A DNA stretch of 7,866 nucleotides from Cyanobacteria bacterium UBA11370 (GTDB taxonomy: Bacteria; Cyanobacteriota; Cyanobacteriia; Cyanobacteriales; Coleofasciculaceae), in contig DNGI01000457.1 of the NCBI GenBank assembly GCA_003486645.1, positions 1 through 7,866 on the forward strand, written 5' to 3'. The position numbers were made by a program, and so were the translations under genes. Position 1 is the first letter of the stretch, and each line of letters opens with the position of its first letter. Positions 1-5,583 of the stretch are shown in pieces. The notes beneath the pieces were generated by a model. That model ran no database searches. It saw only the letters and a list, made by a program, of their open reading frames with translations, and had not been told where the DNA came from.

Positions 1-12
1 TAAAATTTGTAT

Positions 13-110
13 AACAACCAACAACCAACAACCAACAACCAACAACCAACAACCAACAACCAACAACCAACAACCAACAACTAACAACCAACAACCAACA
101 ACCAACAACT
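13..110. repeat. Heptanucleotide tandem repeat, (AACAACC)14
   Basis: Fourteen consecutive 7-bp units fill exactly 98 bp. Twelve read AACAACC, and units 10 (76-82) and 14 (104-110) read AACAACT. The tract starts right after TATAAC (10-15), a possible -10 hexamer, and ends 12 bp before the ATG at 123. If that hexamer is used, the repeat would form nearly the whole 5' untranslated leader of the downstream gene, as an unstructured A/C-only RNA. Short tandemly repeated heptamers between genes are known in filamentous cyanobacteria (the STRR class). The unit here is not one of the classical STRR sequences I remember. The same heptamer recurs at 4319-4367. Confidence 0.97.
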
Positions 111-122
111 TGAAATTTTGTT

Positions 123-1229
123 ATGTCTGAGCGGCGAATTACGATTTCTACCTATAATATCCTGCTAATTGTTAGCGTTGGCTTACTGCTAGTGCTGCTG
201 TGGCAATTAAGCAGTTTGCTACTGGTTTTGATGATTGCGATCGTGTTAGCAGCTACCTTAGCACCCATTATTGATCGGGCTGAACGATTGGGAGTTCCTC
301 GTTGGTTAGCTGTTCTCCTGGTTTATTTAGGCTTGCTGTTTCTTTTGATTGGTGTAGGGGTGGTGATTGGACCAACCGTCGTTGATCAGATTCAGCGTCT
401 CTTTCGAAGATTACCCGGTTATTTGGAGATTTTGGAATCTTTATTAAACAATTTAGCGGCACGAGTGGGAATTAATGAACCTTTGATTAGTCAATTTTTT
501 GATACTCAAACACTTACGAATTGGGTAATTCGTTCGAGTCAGCAACTTGTGGTGCGTTCTTATGGAGTGACGCGAGGTTTTCTGGGGGGTGTCGTTAGTT
601 TAATTTTGGCAGTGTTTCTTTCAGGGTATATGCTATCGGGTTCGGAACAATTGATTAAAGGTTTAGTGAGTTTATTTCCTAAACCTTGGGATGATCGTTT
701 AGCTGCACAGGTACATCCTGCAAGTCAGCGGATGGGGAATTATATTCAGGGAAGAGTACTCGTTTCTGGAATTTTAGGGATAGCGATTAGTATCGGTTTG
801 AGAGTGTTAGGACTTTCGGAATTTGCGCTAGGTTTGGGTGTGATTGCAGGTGTGACGAATTTAATTCCATTTTTTGGCCCAGTATTAGGTGCAATTCCGG
901 CATTAATTGTGGCAATTGGCCTAGGGGGTTGGACGTTTTTATGGGTGTTTCTGCTATTTGTGATTATTCAGAATGTGGAAACCTATGTCCTTGATCCGGT
1001 TTTAGTGGGTTCTTCGGTGAAAGTCCACCCGTTGTATCAGCTATTAGCAGTTGTTGGAGGCGCTCAAGTTTTAGGAATTATCGGTGCGTTGATTGTACCA
1101 CCTTGGATTGCAGGTGCTTCGGTTCTGTTAGAGAATCTTTACCTAGAACCAAAACGATTAGCAGAAGAATATCAGGAGGCGATCGCTTCCCCTTCTGAAG
1201 AACTCACTCTCAAAGATGGGATCAATTAA
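123..1229 (+). CDS. AI-2E family transporter (PerM/UPF0118, DUF20)
   Basis: This is a 368-residue polytopic inner-membrane protein of the AI-2E/PerM superfamily (PF01594). Hydrophobic segments are visible at about residues 12-48 (probably two helices), 62-84, 152-172, 212-232, 236-285 (two or three) and 303-333. A long amphipathic stretch at 85-150 separates the first group from the rest, which is the usual layout of the family. Two conserved family blocks are clear: an LIPFFGP-type motif at 247-253, and a DPVLVGSSVKVHP block at 291-303. The tail from about 340 is charged and probably cytosolic. Family members include the E. coli autoinducer-2 exporter and Na+/H+ antiporters of halophiles, so the substrate cannot be read from the sequence. 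The ATG at 123 fits the start of the first helix. There is no clear Shine-Dalgarno; the leader is a heptamer repeat. It is transcribed alone and separated from gatB by 130 bp. Confidence 0.9.
   Translation: MSERRITISTYNILLIVSVGLLLVLLWQLSSLLLVLMIAIVLAATLAPIIDRAERLGVPRWLAVLLVYLGLLFLLIGVGVVIGPTVVDQIQRLFRRLPGYLEILESLLNNLAARVGINEPLISQFFDTQTLTNWVIRSSQQLVVRSYGVTRGFLGGVVSLILAVFLSGYMLSGSEQLIKGLVSLFPKPWDDRLAAQVHPASQRMGNYIQGRVLVSGILGIAISIGLRVLGLSEFALGLGVIAGVTNLIPFFGPVLGAIPALIVAIGLGGWTFLWVFLLFVIIQNVETYVLDPVLVGSSVKVHPLYQLLAVVGGAQVLGIIGALIVPPWIAGASVLLENLYLEPKRLAEEYQEAIASPSEELTLKDGIN
1179..1186. repeat. HIP1 octamer GCGATCGC
   Basis: A perfect highly iterated palindrome, inside the 3' end of the AI-2E family gene. 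It is one of four in the window, against an expectation of about 0.1 for a random octamer in this length. This is a cyanobacterial genome signature. Confidence 0.95.
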
Positions 1230-1292
1230 AGATACCGTAATTCCCTATCCGCTATTAGCTGTCCAAGTTTTTTTAGACTTTGGCTTGGGCAT

Positions 1293-1332
1293 CAGAACTG
1301 TTCACAGAACGTTAAAATAGACCAGAACTGTT
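1293..1332 (+). promoter_or_regulatory. Candidate gatB promoter region with CAGAAC repeats
   Basis: The direct repeat CAGAACTGTT occurs at 1293-1302 and 1323-1332, exactly 30 bp apart. A third CAGAAC followed by GTT lies at 1305-1313. Between them sits TAAAAT (1313-1318), a fair -10 hexamer, about 41 bp before the gatB ATG. The first copy also forms the small inverted repeat GTTC-ACA-GAAC (1300-1310). No convincing -35 is seen at the normal distance. The layout would suit an activator- or repressor-controlled promoter, but I recognise no known regulator box. Confidence 0.35.
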
Positions 1333-1359
1333 GCAAGAAGACAGCAAACTTAAACACCT

Positions 1360-2835
1360 ATGACTACTGCCGCACCTGTTAAAACTCAATACGAAGCGAT
1401 TATCGGGCTAGAAACCCATTGCCAACTTAGCACTCACACTAAGATTTTCTCCTATTCTTCTACAGAATTTGGGGCTACCCCCAATACAAATATCGACCCA
1501 ATTTGTATGGGTTTACCGGGTGTTTTACCTGTTCTCAATCAAAAAGTACTCGAATACGCTGTCAAAGCAGGTTTAGCCCTCAATTGTCAGATTTCACCCT
1601 ATAGCAAATTTGACCGCAAACAGTATTTTTATCCTGACCTACCTAAAAATTATCAGATTTCTCAATACGATTTCCCCATTGCTGAACACGGTTGGTTGGA
1701 GATTGAACTTCCTGATAAAGAAGGCAATGCAATTCGTAAAAAAATCGGGATTACTCGCCTGCACATGGAAGAAGATGCGGGAAAATTAGTTCATGCTGGG
1801 AGCGACCGCTTGTCGGGTTCTACCTACTCCCTTGTCGATTACAATCGTGCTGGCATACCCCTCATTGAAATTGTTTCAGAACCGGATCTACGATCAGGTC
1901 AAGAAGCGGCAGAATATGCTCAAGAATTACGCCGAATTGTGCGTTACATTGGTGTCAGTGATGGGAATATGCAGGAAGGTTCTCTGCGTTGTGATGTGAA
2001 TATTTCTGTGCGTCTTGTTGGTCAAAAGGAGTTCGGGACGAAAGTTGAAATTAAAAATATGAACTCCTTTACCGCCATTCAAAAAGCAATTGAGTACGAA
2101 ATTGAGCGGCAAATTACAGCCATTGAATCCGGAGAAAAAATAAGTCAAGAAACTCGACTCTGGGAAGAAGGCAGTCAACGTACAATTAGTATGCGAAGTA
2201 AGGAAGGTTCCAGCGACTACCGCTACTTCCCTGAACCCGATTTACCTCCCATTGAAGTATCCAATGAACAATTAGAACAATGGCGTAGTGAACTCCCCGA
2301 ACTTCCCGCCCAAAAACGCCATCGGTATGAAAGCGAATTGGGACTTTCTCCTTATGATGCTCGTGTCTTGACAGATGATCGCTTAGTAGCCGAATATTTT
2401 GAGATGGCTGTTGCGGCTAATGCAAATCCCAAACAAACGGCTAATTGGGTTATGGGAGATATCGCCGCCTATCTCAACACCGAGAAACTGAAAATTACCG
2501 AAATTGCTCTCAAGCCACTCATTTTAGCCGAACTCATCACCCTGATTGAAGATGGCACAATTACGGGTAAAATTGCCAAAGAGATTCTCCCAGAACTGCT
2601 ATCTAAAGGCGGTTCGGTTAAAGATCTCGTGAAAGACAAAACCGTCATTTCTGGCGATCAACTCGAAGCCATGATTGATGAAGTGATTGCCAATCATCCC
2701 AAAGAACTGGAACAATATCGTAGTGGGAAAACTAAACTGCAAGGCTTTTTTGTCGGACAAGTGATGAAGAAAACGAGTGGACGCGCTGATCCGAAATTAA
2801 CCAACCAACTCTTGAACCAGAAGCTGAACGGTTAG
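1360..2835 (+). CDS. gatB: Asp-tRNA(Asn)/Glu-tRNA(Gln) amidotransferase subunit B
   Basis: GatB is the tRNA-binding and transamidation subunit of the cytosolic GatCAB complex. It phosphorylates Glu-tRNA(Gln) or Asp-tRNA(Asn) and amidates it with ammonia channelled from GatA, giving correctly charged Gln-tRNA or Asn-tRNA. At 491 residues it has the normal length. The catalytic cradle domain (about 10-295) shows the family blocks [12 protein letters not shown] (12-23), [17 protein letters not shown] (91-107), [17 protein letters not shown] (160-176) and [10 protein letters not shown] (228-237). The helical and YqeY-like tail domains follow (about 300-491), ending in the conserved [20 protein letters not shown] stretch at 456-475 that contacts tRNA. 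The ATG gives the expected short N-terminal extension before the first block. gatA and gatC are not in the window; cyanobacteria often scatter gat genes. Transcription is probably monocistronic. Confidence 0.97.
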   Translation: MTTAAPVKTQYEAIIGLETHCQLSTHTKIFSYSSTEFGATPNTNIDPICMGLPGVLPVLNQKVLEYAVKAGLALNCQISPYSKFDRKQYFYPDLPKNYQISQYDFPIAEHGWLEIELPDKEGNAIRKKIGITRLHMEEDAGKLVHAGSDRLSGSTYSLVDYNRAGIPLIEIVSEPDLRSGQEAAEYAQELRRIVRYIGVSDGNMQEGSLRCDVNISVRLVGQKEFGTKVEIKNMNSFTAIQKAIEYEIERQITAIESGEKISQETRLWEEGSQRTISMRSKEGSSDYRYFPEPDLPPIEVSNEQLEQWRSELPELPAQKRHRYESELGLSPYDARVLTDDRLVAEYFEMAVAANANPKQTANWVMGDIAAYLNTEKLKITEIALKPLILAELITLIEDGTITGKIAKEILPELLSKGGSVKDLVKDKTVISGDQLEAMIDEVIANHPKELEQYRSGKTKLQGFFVGQVMKKTSGRADPKLTNQLLNQKLNG

Positions 2836-2853
2836 CGGTTGAAATACAGGGGG

Positions 2854-2861
2854 GCGATCGC
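2854..2861. repeat. HIP1 octamer GCGATCGC
   Basis: A perfect octamer 19 bp after the gatB stop codon. The stretch from there to about 2913 shows nothing else I can name. Confidence 0.95.
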
Positions 2862-2915
2862 ATCTGTTTCAGGGAAAAGGGTCTCTTCCTCAAACTTTAC
2901 AGAAAAATTATATTA

Positions 2916-2950
2916 GGGGGTGACACCCCCCAGCCCCAAGATGCTATAGT
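2916..2950 (+). promoter_or_regulatory. Promoter of small RNA copy 1, -35 box inside a palindrome
   Basis: The 15-bp element GGGGGTGACACCCCC (2916-2930) is a perfect inverted repeat with 7-bp arms around a central A. GTGACA within it (2920-2925) matches the -35 consensus TTGACA at five of six positions. TATAGT (2945-2950) is a good -10 box, 19 bp further on. A dimeric DNA-binding protein on the palindrome would cover the -35 box, so an operator role is plausible. The same element with identical spacing recurs at 3090-3124. Confidence 0.65.
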
Positions 2951-2956
2951 GTGTTA

Positions 2957-3012
2957 AGTAGATGCACCCTGATGATCGGGAGAGTCGCCTCAGTGGCTCT
3001 CCTCTTTTTTTT
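2957..3012 (+). ncRNA. Candidate small RNA, copy 1 (about 56 nt)
   Basis: A short transcription unit between gatB and the aldo/keto reductase gene. The start is placed about 7 bp after the -10 box at 2945-2950, and the end is the T-run of the terminator at 3005-3012. The 5' part includes GATGCACCCTGAT (2961-2973), identical in copy 2 and not in an obvious helix. The 3' part is the terminator hairpin (2979-3002). From palindrome to the end of the stem, this copy aligns without gaps to the copy 174 bp downstream. I do not recognise it as Yfr1 (no ACUCCUCACAC core) or as another Rfam family I can recall. It may act as a trans-acting antisense RNA through the 5' segment, but that is inference. 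The exact ends are estimates. Confidence 0.6.
2979..3012 (+). terminator. Rho-independent terminator of small RNA copy 1
   Basis: A ten-pair stem, GGAGAGTCGC (2979-2988) with GTGGCTCTCC (2993-3002), allows two G-U pairs and closes on the tetraloop CTCA. TC and then eight T residues (3005-3012) follow. This is a textbook intrinsic terminator and is far from any protein stop codon, which argues for a short independent transcript. Confidence 0.85.
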
Positions 3013-3089
3013 GTCCAATTGGCATACTCAACAGTCCACATACCATATCCCACAACCCTTGCACCCAAAATCGAATAACAAAACAAATA

Positions 3090-3124
3090 GGGGGTGACAC
3101 CCCCTAGGTTTCCAATGCTATAAT
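3090..3124 (+). promoter_or_regulatory. Promoter of small RNA copy 2, -35 box inside a palindrome
   Basis: The same 15-bp palindrome GGGGGTGACACCCCC (3090-3104) is extended here by flanking TA on each side to 9-bp arms (3088-3106). It carries GTGACA (3094-3099), and the consensus -10 box TATAAT follows at 3119-3124. The 19-bp spacer length is identical to copy 1. Only 2 of 10 spacer positions just after the palindrome match copy 1, while the boxes are kept. This suggests selection on the promoter elements. Confidence 0.7.
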
Positions 3125-3130
3125 GTGGTA

Positions 3131-3180
3131 AATAGATGCACCCTGATAATCGAGAGAGTCACAGAAGTGGCTCTTTTTTA
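3131..3180 (+). ncRNA. Candidate small RNA, copy 2 (about 50-57 nt)
   Basis: The second copy of the small transcription unit lies exactly 174 bp after the first. GATGCACCCTGAT (3135-3147) is unchanged. In the terminator stem, pair 2979-3002 (G-C) becomes 3153-3176 (A-T), and 2987-2994 (G-T) becomes 3161-3168 (A-T), so pairing is kept while bases change. Loop bases differ (AGAA instead of CTCA). Ends are estimates: the start is about 7 bp after TATAAT, and the end is in the T-run at 3174-3179 or the second one at 3183-3187. It ends about 110 bp before the aldo/keto reductase start, so read-through into that gene is possible but would need to escape the terminator. Confidence 0.6.
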
Positions 3181-3187
3181 TCTTTTT
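3153..3187 (+). terminator. Rho-independent terminator of small RNA copy 2
   Basis: AGAGTCAC (3155-3162) pairs with GTGGCTCT (3167-3174) around the tetraloop AGAA. It can extend by G-T and A-T pairs at 3154-3175 and 3153-3176. Six T residues (3174-3179) and, after ATC, five more (3183-3187) follow. Confidence 0.8.
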
Positions 3188-3210
3188 CTACGCTAACGGG
3201 TCAAATAGGG

Positions 3211-3240
3211 AACGTAAATAGGGGTGATACCCCTTACGTT
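3211..3240 (+). promoter_or_regulatory. Third palindrome, upstream of the aldo/keto reductase gene
   Basis: AGGGGT (3220-3225) and ACCCCT (3229-3234) flank GAT. An outer pair, AACGTA (3211-3216) and TACGTT (3235-3240), extends the inverted repeat to 12 bp with three extra bases (AAT) on the left. The core is a shorter form of the small-RNA promoter palindrome. GTGATA (3224-3229) lies where those have GTGACA, and TAAATT (3249-3254) lies at the same 19-bp spacing but is a weak -10. It lies 56 bp before the reductase ATG and is followed by gene rather than by a small RNA. It could be an operator or promoter of that gene, or only a dispersed repeat. Confidence 0.45.
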
Positions 3241-3244
3241 TTAA

Positions 3245-3261
3245 GCGATAAATTGCGATAA
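3245..3261 (+). repeat. Direct repeat GCGATAA, 10-bp spacing
   Basis: GCGATAA occurs at 3245-3251 and 3255-3261, one helical turn apart, between the third palindrome and the reductase start codon. This could be a pair of protein contacts or chance in an A/T-rich leader. No known box is recognised. Confidence 0.3.
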
Positions 3262-3296
3262 TTTAAAGTAATTCGACATTCACCCCAAGTTCAGCC

Positions 3297-4316
3297 ATGA
3301 ACTTACCTGCATCCAGCCGACTGCAATTTACCTCAGATTTAAACATTTGTCGCATCTTAAACGGGATGTGGCAAGTCTCCGGCGCACATGGACGCATTGA
3401 TCCTAAAAGCGCCATCCAGAGTATGTTCGATTACATGGATGCTGGCTTCACCACTTGGGATTTAGCCGATCATTATGGCCCAGCCGAAGACTTTATTGGC
3501 GAGTTCAAGCGTCAACTAATCTCACAACGCGGAAATGAGGCATTATCTCACCTCCAAGCCTTCACCAAATGGGTACCCAGACCAACCCGCATGACCAAAC
3601 AATTGGTCGAGAAAAATATTGATATTTCTCTAAAACGAATGGGGGTAGAAACTCTCGACTTATTACAATTTCACTGGTGGGAATACCGAGATCCTAACTA
3701 CCTTGATGCCCTCAACTATATGGTAGAACTCCAACAAGAGGGTAAGATTAAGCACCTGGCTTTAACAAATTTTGATACCGAACACTTAAAAATTATTACC
3801 GATGCCGGGATTAAAATTGTGTCCAATCAGGTGCAATATTCTCTAATTGACCGCCGTCCCGAAGTGAATATGGTGCAGTTTTGCGAAGAAAATGATATTA
3901 AACTTTTGACCTACGGGACACTCTGCGGTGGTTTGTTAAGTGAGAAATATTTGGGACAACCTGAACCGCGTGGGGCAGAACTTGCCACGGTTAGCCTGAG
4001 AAAATATAAGAATATGATTGATGGATGGGGCGGTTGGAGTTTATTTCAAGAACTCCTTTCAGTACTGAACCAAATTGCCGCTAAACATAGTGTAACTATC
4101 TCTAATATCGCCGTTCGATATAGTCTTGATAAACCTACTGTAGCAGGTGTAATTGTTGGCGCAAGGCTAGGTGTATCAGAACATTTGAAAGACAACGCTA
4201 GAGTATTTGATTTTCAACTCAATTCACAGGATTACAACCAAATTGATGCAGTACTGACTAAATCAAGAAATTTATATCAGTTAATTGGTGACTGTGGAGA
4301 CGAATATCGTCGATAA
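3297..4316 (+). CDS. Aldo/keto reductase family oxidoreductase
   Basis: A 339-residue cytosolic NAD(P)H-dependent oxidoreductase of the (beta/alpha)8-barrel aldo/keto reductase superfamily (PF00248), reducing an aldehyde or ketone to an alcohol. The substrate is unknown. The catalytic tetrad can be placed as Asp55 and Tyr60 in WDLADHYG (54-61), Lys91 in FTKW, and His126 in LLQFHWWEY (122-130). All four are present. The segment around 277-300 (LDKPTVAGVIVGAR) corresponds to the usual C-terminal cofactor-phosphate-binding region. The length is typical. The ATG at 3297 starts the protein shortly before the first strand; no Shine-Dalgarno is visible. The gene faces futA tail to tail and is preceded by the twin small-RNA locus and a third copy of its palindrome. 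A role in carbonyl detoxification would fit the family but is not shown here. Confidence 0.92.
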   Translation: MNLPASSRLQFTSDLNICRILNGMWQVSGAHGRIDPKSAIQSMFDYMDAGFTTWDLADHYGPAEDFIGEFKRQLISQRGNEALSHLQAFTKWVPRPTRMTKQLVEKNIDISLKRMGVETLDLLQFHWWEYRDPNYLDALNYMVELQQEGKIKHLALTNFDTEHLKIITDAGIKIVSNQVQYSLIDRRPEVNMVQFCEENDIKLLTYGTLCGGLLSEKYLGQPEPRGAELATVSLRKYKNMIDGWGGWSLFQELLSVLNQIAAKHSVTISNIAVRYSLDKPTVAGVIVGARLGVSEHLKDNARVFDFQLNSQDYNQIDAVLTKSRNLYQLIGDCGDEYRR

Positions 4317-4318
4317 CA

Positions 4319-4367
4319 AATAACGAAGAACTAATAACCAACAACAAACAACCAACAACCAACAACT
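4319..4367. repeat. Second heptamer tract, degenerate (AACAACC)7
   Basis: Seven units in register with the consensus of the 13-110 tract: AATAACG, AAGAACT, AATAACC, AACAACA, AACAACC, AACAACC and AACAACT. The first units are diverged and the last are perfect. The tract lies in the 57-bp gap between two convergent stop codons, in the same strand orientation as the first tract. No hairpin terminator is seen here for either gene. Confidence 0.85.
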
Positions 4368-4373
4368 AACTCA

Positions 4374-5468
4374 TCACTTCCAGCCTACACGATCCATCAG
4401 TTTTACAGCATCTGGATTCTTTTGTCCGTAGGTAACAACATCAAGTTTGGATTCTTTAAACTCTCCAAAACTAGCAACAGCCGGATTTGGCTTCACATCT
4501 GAAACCACAGGATATTCATTCGCCTGATTGGCAAAAATTTCTTGGGCTTCTGGAGTTGCTAGATATTCCAAAAACTTGACGGCATTGTCCTTATTTGGTG
4601 AATTAACTGCCACACCGCCGCCACTAATATTGATATGCGTCCCTTCTTCCTTTTGGTTTGGGAAAAATACGCCAACTTTTTGGGCAACGTCTTGGTCTTC
4701 GGCATCAGTAGCTTGCTTGAGTCGGGCAAGATAATAATGGTTCACAAGGGCAACATCACATTGACCTGCGGCGACGGCTTTAATTTGGTCAGTATCGTTC
4801 CCTTCGGGTGGACGGGCGAAGTTTGCAATTAAGCCTTTTACCCATTTCTCTGCCTCCTCAACGCCTTTATCTTCAATTTTTGAGGCGACGAGGGACTGGT
4901 TGTAAATATTATCAGAACTACGAATACAAACCCGACCTTTCCACTTGGGTTCAGCTAGTGCTTCGTAGGTTGATAGATCCTCTGGCTTCACTTTCCCTAG
5001 ATTGTAAACAATCACCCGTGCCCGCTTAGAAAAACCAAACCAGTACCCTTTAGGATCGCGCAGATTGGCAGGAATTGCTTTCTCTAATGTTTCAGAGGAA
5101 ATAGGTTGTAAAAATCCATCCTCTTGTGCCCGCCAGAGACGACCTGCATCAACGGTAATGAATACGTCCGCAGGGCTGTTTTTCCCTTCACTTTTCATCC
5201 GTTCGATCAATTCATCGGCGTTGCCTTCAATCAGGTTAACCTTGATCCCGGTTTCTTTGGTGAAGTTATTGTACAGGGCATCATCCGTGTCATAATGACG
5301 GGCTGAGTAGAGGTTAATTTCCCCGGCATTGGCTGGGGCGCTAGGACTGTTATTGGTATCGGCTGCGGTGTCTCCTTCTACTGGGGGGGTTTGATTGGTA
5401 CATCCCACTGCCACGACTACGGCTAGCCCAGAGCAGAAAGCGATTATACTGCGTCTAGAGATTTTCAT
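4374..5468 (-). CDS. futA: Ferric iron ABC transporter substrate-binding protein (FutA/IdiA type)
   Basis: This is the iron-binding component of the FutABC importer, which captures Fe(3+) in the periplasm and passes it to the FutB permease; it is related to IdiA. The 364-residue protein starts with a signal sequence MKISRRSIIAFCSGL and a lipobox-like AVGC with Cys23, so it may be lipid-anchored. SRRSII (4-9) also resembles a Tat signal. A flexible Ser/Pro/Ala/Asp linker covers about 24-48. The two-lobed binding protein (about 49-364) has the expected ligand positions: His58-Tyr59 in YSARHYD, Tyr189 in SSDNIYNQ, and Tyr245-Tyr246 in NHYYLAR, the tyrosine cluster of FutA proteins. The TPEAQEIFA motif (305-313) and the conserved NEYPV (317-321) are present. 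It sits alone on the minus strand, divergent from dprA. Permease and ATPase genes are not in the window, as is common for futA in cyanobacteria. The stop is TGA at 4374-4376. Confidence 0.93.
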   Translation of the reverse strand: MKISRRSIIAFCSGLAVVVAVGCTNQTPPVEGDTAADTNNSPSAPANAGEINLYSARHYDTDDALYNNFTKETGIKVNLIEGNADELIERMKSEGKNSPADVFITVDAGRLWRAQEDGFLQPISSETLEKAIPANLRDPKGYWFGFSKRARVIVYNLGKVKPEDLSTYEALAEPKWKGRVCIRSSDNIYNQSLVASKIEDKGVEEAEKWVKGLIANFARPPEGNDTDQIKAVAAGQCDVALVNHYYLARLKQATDAEDQDVAQKVGVFFPNQKEEGTHINISGGGVAVNSPNKDNAVKFLEYLATPEAQEIFANQANEYPVVSDVKPNPAVASFGEFKESKLDVVTYGQKNPDAVKLMDRVGWK

Positions 5469-5506
5469 TTGCGATTGGGTTTTGTCCTTACTCCATTTCC
5501 TGAGCT

Positions 5507-5537
5507 ATTGTACCGTTAATGAGAGTAATTCTTAATT
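5507..5537 (-). promoter_or_regulatory. Candidate futA promoter with Fur-like site
   Basis: On the minus strand, TTAAGA (5530-5535) and TACAAT (5507-5512) form a -35/-10 pair with a 17-bp spacer, about 40 bp before the futA ATG. The segment AATGAGAGTAATTCTTAATT (5518-5537, plus strand) overlaps the -35 box. It matches the Fur-box core AATGATAATCATTAT at 11 of 15 positions by eye. Fur repression of futA under iron sufficiency is established in cyanobacteria. The specific site is a weak match and is inferred. Confidence 0.4.
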
Positions 5538-5572
5538 GCTGGAAAACATTTTGGAGCAAGTTTTGAGATTTT

Positions 5573-5577
5573 AGGAG
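5573..5577 (+). promoter_or_regulatory. Ribosome binding site fixing the TTG start of dprA
   Basis: AGGAG is followed after six bases by TTG at 5584. An in-frame TAG at 5572-5574 excludes any start further upstream, and no ATG lies in frame nearby, so this site decides the start codon. It is the clearest Shine-Dalgarno in the window. Confidence 0.8.
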
Positions 5578-5583
5578 AATCGA

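Noticed and set aside
13..110. CRISPR array
   Set aside because: The units are 7 bp, directly adjacent, with no spacers. This is a simple tandem repeat.
1261..1290. Possible terminator of the AI-2E family gene: GTCCAAG with CTTGGGC
   Set aside because: The stem is 7 bp with one G-U pair and a 16-nt loop, and the T-run is in the loop and not after the stem. This is too weak to call.
1793..2178. Short open frames within gatB on both strands
   Set aside because: They lie inside a conserved, full-length gatB and have no family resemblance.
2962..3078. Open frame of 38 codons starting MHPDDRES in small RNA copy 1
   Set aside because: It shares its first residues with a similar frame in copy 2, but a strong intrinsic terminator lies inside it, there is no ribosome binding site, and similarity ends at the terminator. 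Stem-preserving base changes favour RNA over protein. A short leader peptide is not fully excluded.
3136..3261. Open frame of 41 codons starting MHPDNRES in small RNA copy 2
   Set aside because: It has the same problems as the copy 1 frame and runs through the terminator and the third palindrome. The two peptides have no resemblance beyond the repeated DNA.
4317..4373. Bidirectional terminator between the reductase gene and futA
   Set aside because: The gap holds only the A/C-rich heptamer tract, which cannot fold into a hairpin, and no T-run follows on either strand.
4528..5306. Several open frames on the plus strand opposite futA
   Set aside because: They overlap each other and lie antisense to a clear, full-length futA. 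None has a recognisable domain or ribosome binding site.
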